In this document: positions 26,980 to 33,807 of the stretch, one piece after another
Position numbering within the stretch: position 1 is the stretch's first letter
Layout of the letters: each line of letters begins with the position of its first letter
Assembly: GCF_004193175.1 (NCBI RefSeq)
Contig: NZ_SAUH01000001.1
Coordinates: 372,001-436,000 of the forward strand
Length of the DNA stretch: 64,000 nucleotides
DNA from: Streptomyces sp. RFCAC02
GTDB taxonomy: Bacteria > Actinomycetota > Actinomycetes > Streptomycetales > Streptomycetaceae
Direction of reading: 5' to 3'
Position numbers and translations under genes: made by a program
The notes under the pieces: generated by a model
Databases searched by the model: none
Seen by the model: the letters and a program-made list of their open reading frames with translations, nothing else
Told to the model about the DNA's origin: nothing

Positions 26980-28062
26980 ATGGGCGTGTCCGGGACCATG
27001 CGCGCGGTGCGGATCACGAGGCACGGAGGGCCGGAGGTCCTCGAAGCGGCGGAGGTGCCCGTGCCGGCGCCGGGACCGGGTGAGGTCCTGGTCAGGGTGG
27101 GCGCGGTGGCCCTGAACAACACCGACCTGTGGACCAGGGAGGGCGCCTACGGCCGCCCGGGGGACCCGGACGCGCTGTCGGGCTGGCGCGGCCCGCTCGA
27201 TTTCCCGCGCATCCAGGGCGCGGATGTCGCCGGCCGGGTCGTGGCGGCCGGCGACGGAGCGGACGGGCGCCTGGTCGGCCGGCGGGTGGTCGTCGATCCT
27301 GCGATCTACGACGCGGAAGGCCGGGACGCGAACCCGGTCGGCCTGATGGGGAGCGAGCGTGACGGCGGGTACGCCGGGTATGTGACGGCGCCGGCCGGGC
27401 AGGTGCACGACGTGACCGGGTCCCCGCTGACGGACGACCAGCTCGCCGCGCTGCCGACCGCCTACGGCACGGCGCTCGGCATGATCGAACGCAGCCGGCT
27501 GCTGCCCGGGGAGACCGTCCTGGTCTCCGGGGCGTCCGGCGGTGTGGGGCTCGCGGCGGTGCAGATCGCCCGTGCCCGGGGTGCGCGGGTGCTCGCCGTG
27601 AGCAGTGGACGCAAGATCGACGCGGTGCGCGACGCGGGAGCGCACGATGTCATCGACCGGGCGCGGGACATCGGCGAGCAGGTCCGCGCCGCCGCGCCCG
27701 AGGGCGTCGACGTGGCACTCGACGTCGTCGCCGGGGACCTGGTGAGCACGGGGCTTCCGCTGCTGCGCGAGGGCGGCCGGTGGGTCGTCGCCGGTGCGCT
27801 CGGCGGGCACACGGTGACCTTCGACGTGCGCCGTCTCTACCTGCACAACGCGCAGCTCATCGGCTCGGCGATGCACACGCCGGCGCACTTCGGGCTCCTC
27901 ATGGACCTGGCACGCCGGGGCGGGATCCGGCCCGTCATCGCCGCCGTGCATCCCCTGGAGCAGGCAGCCCGTGCCCAGGAGGAACTCGCCCGCAGGACGC
28001 ACGTGGGGAAGATCGTGCTGCGTCCCTGGGATCTCCCCGCCACCGCGCCCGACGCGGCGTAG
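26980..28062 (+). CDS. Quinone oxidoreductase / zinc-type alcohol dehydrogenase-like MDR protein
   Basis: 360 residues, medium-chain dehydrogenase/reductase family. The N-terminal GroES-like domain (about 8-150) has ALNNTDLWTREG and GADVAGRVV. The Rossmann domain has VSGASGGVGLAAVQ, the AxxGxVG-type dinucleotide motif of NADPH-dependent quinone reductases. The cysteine ligands of true zinc alcohol dehydrogenases are not visible. ATG 26980 is preceded by GGAGG but only 2 nt away; ATG 26998 is an alternative. No functional partner is adjacent: the repeat tract begins right after it. Substrate unknown. Confidence 0.85.
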   Translation: MGVSGTMRAVRITRHGGPEVLEAAEVPVPAPGPGEVLVRVGAVALNNTDLWTREGAYGRPGDPDALSGWRGPLDFPRIQGADVAGRVVAAGDGADGRLVGRRVVVDPAIYDAEGRDANPVGLMGSERDGGYAGYVTAPAGQVHDVTGSPLTDDQLAALPTAYGTALGMIERSRLLPGETVLVSGASGGVGLAAVQIARARGARVLAVSSGRKIDAVRDAGAHDVIDRARDIGEQVRAAAPEGVDVALDVVAGDLVSTGLPLLREGGRWVVAGALGGHTVTFDVRRLYLHNAQLIGSAMHTPAHFGLLMDLARRGGIRPVIAAVHPLEQAARAQEELARRTHVGKIVLRPWDLPATAPDAA

Positions 28063-29269
28063 ACCGCACGGCCACCGCGCCGCAGCGGCGGGCGCCGGCA
28101 CCCGGGACCGGAAGCCGCGCGAGCCACCCGTACGGCAGACGGGCCGGGCGGAGCAGCGCGGCAACCGCCCCGGCCGCCCCGGCCACGAGGACTTCGCGGC
28201 GGCACTGACGGAGACAGCGGAACCGGCGTCGTCCGAGTGACTCCCGGCCGCAAGGTGCGCCGGAACACCGCGGCAGCCGCCCCGGCGAGGGACCGGGACG
28301 CCCCTGTGGACCGTGTCCGGTGAAAACCCGCCGCCGGGCCGTCACCCCTGCGGCGGCTGCCCGACACGGAGACGAGAGCCCCGGGACCACACGCCGGGCG
28401 GAGACTCAGCGCCCCACGCCCGCCAGGCGGTCCGCGCGGGAGGGCGACACCGGGACCTCCGCCCCTCCGGCACGTCGCCGCCTCCCCCTCCGGAACCCCG
28501 CGCCGGGCAACGCCCCCACCGAGGTCCGGACCCCCCGACCGCAGAGCCCGGCAGGAGCAACCGCCCACGCGCGCCCAGGAGTCCGGGCGGCGGGTGACAC
28601 CGGGACCTCCGTCCCTCCGACGCACCCCCGCCTCCGCCAGGGCCGGCGGCCCGGGACCCCGCACCACACCGGAGGGCCGGCCCCCGGCCGCAGAGCCCCG
28701 TGCCGGGCGGACTCCCACCGTCCACCGCCCGCCAGGCGGTCCGCGCGGGAGGGCGGCACCGGAGTCGTCCCCGCCGCCGGCGGCACGCGCCCGGAACTCG
28801 CGCAGGACGAGGACTCGCCACCCGTACAGCCCGGCTGTCCGGACCATTCCTCACGGCCGCCGGGGGAATGACCGGTGGATCCCGGAGCGCGCGCTGCACA
28901 GTGACGCACCGCCGGGCCGTTCCCGACCGCCGGCCGTGCCACCGGACCGGACGGGCGCGACGACACGGCGTCCTCCGGGCCGTTCCCGCGGCCGCACGGG
29001 TCCGACGTGCCGGGAACCCGCGCCGGGCAGTGACACACCGCCGCCCCCAACGCACAGGCCGGGCCGGAACCGTCCGGTCGTTCCCGACCGCCGGTGGTGA
29101 CGCCGGGGCGTCACCACCGGCGGTCACCGGAATCCCGTGGCGGGCGCCCCGGCACGGGGCCGGGATACCCCCGGAGTCCCGCGCCGGGCGCGGCCTCACC
29201 GCCGGCACCCGTCCGGCGGTGCCGGTCGCCGGCCCCTTCGCCGTTCCGCCGCCGGGGCGTGCGGCTCCG
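28063..29269. repeat. 1.2-kb non-coding tract with degenerate ~155-bp repeats
   Basis: No frame has normal codon structure. At least three degenerate copies of a unit are visible. GACACCGGGACCTCC occurs at 28446 and again at 28597 (151 bp apart), with a related GGCACCGG at 28755 (158 bp further). CCAGGCGGTCCGCGCGGGAG occurs near 28423 and again 309 bp later. Shorter shared words such as CGCCGGGC and CCGCAGAGCCC recur between them. A long hairpin lies near the 3' end. Origin unknown; a decayed repetitive gene or an intergenic expansion are both possible. Confidence 0.6.
29086..29125. terminator. Long perfect inverted repeat, probable bidirectional terminator
   Basis: 19-bp arms (29086-29104 and 29107-29125; first arm GACCGCCGGTGGTGACGCC) separated by only 2 bp. 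It lies between two convergent genes, about 145 bp from the downstream one, at the end of the repeat tract. Confidence 0.65.
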
Positions 29270-30115
29270 TCAGGGCCGGTCCCGCGTTCCGGGCGGGCAG
29301 GGTGGCACGGGGATCGTCGGAGCCGTCCCGTAGGTCACGCCGGGTTCGGGCGGTACCGGCTCCCCCGTTCTCGCGTCGGTGCAGTAGGCGGCGAACACCT
29401 CCGCCTCCGTGAGCGCCCGCAGCCGGCCGTCGCGCAGGCTCCAGCCCCGCACGTGCTCGCGGCCCGGTGTGGCGGAGGGCACCGACCGCAGGACCAGGCC
29501 GCCCGGGTCGCCGGTGGCGAGGCCGGCCGCCAGCACCGTGCACATGACCAGCGCGTCGTGCTCGGGCACCCGCACGGCCCCGTCCGCCGCGACCAGCGCG
29601 TCGAGCACGGCCGTGAGCGGCCCCGGGCCGGTCATGAGGCTCGCGACGAGATGGTGCGTGCCGGGCGCCGCACGGCCGACGGCCGTGGTGAGCAGCGACG
29701 CGGCCCGCTCGAAGGCGCAGCGCGCGAGGGGTGCCGCGCACCCGGCGCAGTCCCCCGCGGCGGCGAGCAGGTCGGTGCCCAGCTCCCAGCTCTCCTGGCG
29801 CAGGTGCGCGGCGAGGAGGTCGGGCACGAGCCGTTCGATGGGCTGGCCCTCGTAGGGGACGGTGGCGCCGCGGGCCGCGACCTCGGCCGTGTAGCGGGCG
29901 CGGCTGGCCGGACTGTCCTGGTCGAGCCCGGCACGGGCGCAGTAGTCGGCGAAACCGGACGGGTCGAACAGGGCGACGCTGGTGTGCCCGTGGCTGCCGG
30001 CGAGGGACCGCAGCAGGTCCTCCGCCCACCGGAGGTACCCGGCGTGGTCGGTGTGGGTGAAGGTCGGGTAGCGGCGCATGCGGGCGAAGCCGGCCTCGTC
30101 CGCGACGATCGCCAC
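29270..30115 (-). CDS. Hypothetical protein, probably 5'-frameshifted
   Basis: 281 residues from GTG 30115; family not recognised. Residues 1-120 look like a compact alpha/beta domain (HGHTSVALFDPSGFADY). The centre carries a CAGCAAPLARC cluster that could bind a metal. The end is Pro/Gly-rich. The GTG has no Shine-Dalgarno sequence. A much better start, ATG 30213 with GGGGGA upstream, opens another frame encoding a strongly basic N-terminus (TTRRTRRLSRARRDR). In the frame of this gene the coding character also continues upstream of GTG 30115 (ARRRESAGT). A single-base loss near 30140-30160 would explain both, so the intact gene is probably 29270-30213. Compare a sequencing error. Confidence 0.6.
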   Translation of the reverse strand: MAIVADEAGFARMRRYPTFTHTDHAGYLRWAEDLLRSLAGSHGHTSVALFDPSGFADYCARAGLDQDSPASRARYTAEVAARGATVPYEGQPIERLVPDLLAAHLRQESWELGTDLLAAAGDCAGCAAPLARCAFERAASLLTTAVGRAAPGTHHLVASLMTGPGPLTAVLDALVAADGAVRVPEHDALVMCTVLAAGLATGDPGGLVLRSVPSATPGREHVRGWSLRDGRLRALTEAEVFAAYCTDARTGEPVPPEPGVTYGTAPTIPVPPCPPGTRDRP

Positions 30116-30247
30116 CGTGCCGGCGCTCTCGCGCCGGCGGGCGGCGCGGCCCGGTCCCCGCGGTCCCGGCGGGCACGGCTGAGGCGGCGGGTGCGCCTGG
30201 TGGTGAACGGCATGGTTTCCCCCAGTTGTCGGTGGATCGACGTTCGG

Positions 30248-32293
30248 TCACCCACCGTAATCGGAGGGTCTGACAACGGACCGCTCGCGCGCGAGGCGCT
30301 CGAAGAAGCCGAGGAGCGCCGGGTCGTCGACCGAGCCGGGGTTCACCGCCGCGGTGAGGGCCGTGCCCTGGAGGACGCGCTTCACGGGGACTTCGAGCCG
30401 CTTGCCCGTCAGGGTGTGCGGGAGCCCGGGAACCTCGATGATCTCGTCGGGCACATGGCGGGGCGAGAGTTCGCCGCGCAGGGCGGCGGTGACACGGCCG
30501 CGCAGTCCGTCGTCCAGGACGGCGCCGGGCGCGAGCCGGACGAACAGCGGCATCCAGTACGCGCCGCCCGGTTCCTCGACGCCCACGACCAGGGCCTCGG
30601 CGATCTCCGGCAGGCGCTCCACCGTCTCGTAGATGTCGGCCGACCCCATGCGCACCCCCTGCCGGTTCAGCGTGGAGTCGGACCTGCCGTGGATCACGAC
30701 CGTGCCGCGGGAGGTGAGGGTCGTCCAGTCGCCGTGCCGCCACACCCCGGGGAAGACGGTGAAGTAGCTGTCCCGGTAACGGTCGCCGCCCGGGTCGTTC
30801 CAGAAACCGACGGGCATCGACGGCATCGGGGCGGTGACGACGAGTTCGCCGACCTCGTCGGTCAGCGGCACACCGTCGTCGCTCCAGGCGCCGAGCGCCG
30901 TGCCGAGGCCGGGCGCCTGCAGCTCGCCCGGCCACACCGGCAGGGTCGGCACGGCGCCGGCGAAGCAGCTGCACACGTCCGTGCCGCCGCTGACGGAGGC
31001 GATCCACAGGCCGGCGCCCGCCTCCTCGTGGAGCCACCTGAAACCGTCCGGCGGCAGCGGCGAACCGGTCGTCGCGACGCAGCGGGTGGCGGACAGGTCG
31101 AGGTCGCGGCCCGGGCGGACGCCGGCCTTGGCGCAGGCCATGACGTAGGAGGCGGAGGTGCCGAGGACGGTGGCGCGCGTGCGCTCGGCGACGCGCCACT
31201 GGGCGTCCGTGGCCGGGTGGACGGGGCTGCCGTCGTGCAGGACGGCGGTCGTGCCGGTGAGGAGGGCGGAGACGAGGAAGTTCCACATCATCCAGCCGGT
31301 GGACGTGTACCAGTAGAACCGGTCGCCCGGCCCCAGGTCGCAGTGCAGGCCGATCTGCTTCAGGTGTTCGAGGAGGATGCCGCCCTGGGAGTGGACGATC
31401 GCCTTCGGCAGCCCGGTCGTGCCGGACGAGTACAGCACCCACAGGGGGTGGTCGAACGGCACCGCCTCGAAGACGGGCGGCTCCCCGCCGGCCGTCAGCT
31501 CCGCCCAGTCGAGGGCGCCCTCCGGCGCCGGTGACCCGAGCAGCGGCACGTGGACGGTCGCCCGCAGCCCCGGCAGGCCCCGGCGCAGCGCGGCGACGGT
31601 GTCGGCGCGGTCGTGGACCCGGCCGCCGTGGCGGTAGCCGTCGACGGCGAACAGCACGACCGGCTCGACCTGCCGGAAGCGGTCGAGGACGGCCCGCACC
31701 CCGAAGTCCGGTGCGCAGGAGGTCCACACGGCGCCGACCGCCGCCGTGGCGAGCAGGGCGATCACGGCCTCGGGGATGTTGGGCAGGTAGCCGCTGACCC
31801 GGTCCCCGGGGCGCACGCCGAGGCCGCGCAGCGCTGCGGCGAGCGCGCCCACCCGGTCCCGCAGTTCCGCCCAGGTGACGGGCTCGGGCTCCAGGCGTTC
31901 GTCCACGCGCAGGAGGGCGGGCCGGTCGGCGTTCAGCGGGTCGTCGGCCGCGCGCAGGGCGTGCTCCGCGTAGTTGAGGGTGGCGCCGGGGAACCAGCGG
32001 GCGCCCGGCATCGCACGGTCGGCCAGGGCGCGGTCGTACGGCGTGCGGAAGCGCACGTCGAACCAGTCGGCGACCGAGCGCCAGAAGGCGTCGAGGTCGG
32101 TGACGGACCAGTGGTGCAGCGCCGCGTAGTCCGCGCCCGGATCGCCCGCCCCCGGCGCGGGGGCGCCGTACCGTGTCGCGGCCCAGGCGTGGAACGCGGT
32201 GAGCCGGGCGCCGGCCACCCGTTCGGGCGCGGGGCGCCACAGCGGTGCGGGACCGGGGGCTGAGGCGGCGGTTCCTGACGTCTCGACGGTCAT
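30248..32293 (-). CDS. Acetoacetyl-CoA synthetase (acetoacetate-CoA ligase)
   Basis: 681 residues, ANL superfamily (EC 6.2.1.16 type). It activates acetoacetate with ATP to acetoacetyl-CoA in ketone-body or leucine breakdown. The N-terminal ACS-N region has the WRSVADWFDVRF segment. The AMP-binding loop is YSSGTTGLPKAIVHSQGG, followed by YTSTGWMMWNF, GGTDVCSCF and the hinge GRSDSTLNRQGVRMG. A C-terminal lysine-containing TLTGKRLEVPVK segment is the expected catalytic region. ATG 32293 has GGGAG 5 nt upstream. Start site and length agree with the family. Confidence 0.92.
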   Translation of the reverse strand: MTVETSGTAASAPGPAPLWRPAPERVAGARLTAFHAWAATRYGAPAPGAGDPGADYAALHHWSVTDLDAFWRSVADWFDVRFRTPYDRALADRAMPGARWFPGATLNYAEHALRAADDPLNADRPALLRVDERLEPEPVTWAELRDRVGALAAALRGLGVRPGDRVSGYLPNIPEAVIALLATAAVGAVWTSCAPDFGVRAVLDRFRQVEPVVLFAVDGYRHGGRVHDRADTVAALRRGLPGLRATVHVPLLGSPAPEGALDWAELTAGGEPPVFEAVPFDHPLWVLYSSGTTGLPKAIVHSQGGILLEHLKQIGLHCDLGPGDRFYWYTSTGWMMWNFLVSALLTGTTAVLHDGSPVHPATDAQWRVAERTRATVLGTSASYVMACAKAGVRPGRDLDLSATRCVATTGSPLPPDGFRWLHEEAGAGLWIASVSGGTDVCSCFAGAVPTLPVWPGELQAPGLGTALGAWSDDGVPLTDEVGELVVTAPMPSMPVGFWNDPGGDRYRDSYFTVFPGVWRHGDWTTLTSRGTVVIHGRSDSTLNRQGVRMGSADIYETVERLPEIAEALVVGVEEPGGAYWMPLFVRLAPGAVLDDGLRGRVTAALRGELSPRHVPDEIIEVPGLPHTLTGKRLEVPVKRVLQGTALTAAVNPGSVDDPALLGFFERLARERSVVRPSDYGG

Positions 32294-32442
32294 GGCGGCT
32301 CCCTGCGCGCTCGGCGGACGCCGGTCGTCCCGGCTGCTCACCAGGACGATGCCAGGTGCCCCGGCCGCTTTTCCAGGGCCGCGCCACCCGGACGCCGCGC
32401 GCCGGGCCGTCCCGGCTGTCGGGGCACGGCCGGCGCTGGTAG

Positions 32443-33192
32443 GTGTGGGGCGTGCGCCGTCGAACCACCGCAGCCGCGGGTCTCGCCGCAGCCGCCGCGT
32501 TCGCCGGCGTGCTCCTGACCGGTCCCGTCGGTGCCGGGGCGCCGGACGGCGGTGACGGCGGGCGGGAGCGGGCGCCGGCGGAGTTCACGGCGCTGCGGGA
32601 CGTCGCGCCGTCCATCGGCCAGGACATCCGGTACGCCGGCGACCACAACTTCACCGGCGAGCCCGTCGACGGCTACCGCGAGGCCGAATGCCTCCTCACG
32701 CAGGACGCCGCGCGCGCCCTGCGCCGCGTGCAGCGCGCCGTGCGCAGACGCGGGTACGCGCTGCTGGTGTACGACTGCTACCGGCCGCAGCGGGCCGTCG
32801 ACCGGTTCCTCCGCTGGGCGGACGACACGGACGACACGCGCACGAAGGACGAGTTCTACCCCCGGGTGCGGAAGGACCGGCTGTTCGACGAGGGCTACCT
32901 GGCCGAGCGGTCCGGGCACAGCAGGGGCAGCACCGTGGACCTGACGCTGCGGCGTGACGGCGAACCGGTGGACATGGGGACCGGGTTCGACTTCTTCGAC
33001 CCGAAGTCCCACCCGGACGCCGATGGGTTGAGCGAGGATCAGCGCTCCGCGCGGGCCGTGCTCAGGGAGGCGATGACCGCGCAGGGCTTCGTCCCGGTGG
33101 AGACGGAGTGGTGGCACTTCACCTACGGCGCCGAGCCCTTCCCCGACACGTACTTCGACTTCCCGGTGGAGCGCGGCGTGCTGCGCGACTGA
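32443..33192 (+). CDS. Secreted D-alanyl-D-alanine dipeptidase (VanX-like, M15)
   Basis: 249 residues. An Arg-rich start plus a hydrophobic segment (about 10-28) is a signal peptide. The mature domain has the M15D zinc motifs SGHSRGSTVD (S157, H159, D166) and EWWH (E222, H225), matching the metal ligands and catalytic Glu of VanX. VanX hydrolyses free D-Ala-D-Ala; without vanH/vanA genes nearby this member more likely trims or recycles peptidoglycan peptides. Two GTG starts (32443 and 32452) are possible. It ends at a hairpin facing the conservon. Confidence 0.88.
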   Translation: MWGVRRRTTAAAGLAAAAAFAGVLLTGPVGAGAPDGGDGGRERAPAEFTALRDVAPSIGQDIRYAGDHNFTGEPVDGYREAECLLTQDAARALRRVQRAVRRRGYALLVYDCYRPQRAVDRFLRWADDTDDTRTKDEFYPRVRKDRLFDEGYLAERSGHSRGSTVDLTLRRDGEPVDMGTGFDFFDPKSHPDADGLSEDQRSARAVLREAMTAQGFVPVETEWWHFTYGAEPFPDTYFDFPVERGVLRD

Positions 33193-33211
33193 GCCGGAGC
33201 GACGACGCGGC

Positions 33212-33240
33212 GCCCGGAACCACCCCCGTCGGTCCCGGGC
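33212..33240. terminator. Hairpin terminator between convergent genes
   Basis: 10-bp arms GCCCGGAACC and GGTCCCGGGC pair at 9 of 10 positions around a 9-nt loop. It lies 20 bp after the dipeptidase stop. Confidence 0.55.
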
Positions 33241-33381
33241 CACCGCGCTCGGTGCCTTCCACGCGGTACGGGCACGGGACGGTTCGCCGGACCCCGGCGT
33301 TGTCACCGTTTCGCGACCTGGGCGACGCCGGACGGAGATCTCCGCCGGACGGCGGGCGCCGTGGCCGCGCCGGCCGTGTGC

Positions 33382-33798
33382 TCAGGCGGGGCCGTACGGG
33401 TCGTCGCCGGGCGGGGCCGACGGCAGCGGGGCGGCCCGTTTCACCAGCAGCGCCATCTCGTAGGCGACCTGTCCCAAGTCGGCGTCGGGCTCGGCCATCA
33501 CCGCGAGCGCGGCGCCCTGCCCGGCGGCCGTGACGAGGACGAACGCGCCGTCGAGTTCCACGAGGGTCTGCCGCACCGCGCCGGTCCCGAAGTGCCGCCC
33601 GACGCCCCGCGCGAGGCTGTGGAAACCCGAGGCCACGGCGGCGAGCTGCTCACCCGCGCTCTGGCCGAGGCCGCGCGACGCGCCGCGGGGCAGGCCGACC
33701 GCCGCCAGCAGCAGGGCGTGCCTGACCCCCGGGACCCGGTCGGCCAGTTCGTCCAGCAGGCCGCCGATCCCTCCGGGGCCGTTGGGAAGTTCACTCAT
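33382..33798 (-). CDS. Roadblock/LC7-domain protein (CvnB-type)
   Basis: 138-residue roadblock/LC7 protein, the second component of Streptomyces conservons, which relay signals from a CvnA sensor kinase towards a CvnD GTPase. The LC7 fold covers about residues 10-115 and has LLLAAVGLPRGASRGL and DGAFVLVTAAGQGAALAV strands. The start ATG lies 9 bp after the sensor-kinase stop, so the two are co-transcribed. The DUF742 (CvnC) and GTPase (CvnD) genes normally found next are absent: the next gene downstream lies on the other strand. Confidence 0.87.
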   Translation of the reverse strand: MSELPNGPGGIGGLLDELADRVPGVRHALLLAAVGLPRGASRGLGQSAGEQLAAVASGFHSLARGVGRHFGTGAVRQTLVELDGAFVLVTAAGQGAALAVMAEPDADLGQVAYEMALLVKRAAPLPSAPPGDDPYGPA

Positions 33799-33807
33799 GG
33801 TCCTGCC

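Noticed and set aside
28320..28871. 183-codon plus-strand frame and several overlapping minus-strand frames in the repeat tract
   Set aside because: Composition is almost only Pro, Arg, Gly, Ala and Thr, third positions are not biased, and frames on both strands are equally open as expected in GC-rich repeats.
28063..29269. Possible CRISPR array
   Set aside because: The repeats are about 155 bp apart, degenerate and without uniform spacers.
32443..33192. Vancomycin-resistance vanX
   Set aside because: No vanH, vanA or vanRS genes are near, and the signal peptide points to an extracytoplasmic role.
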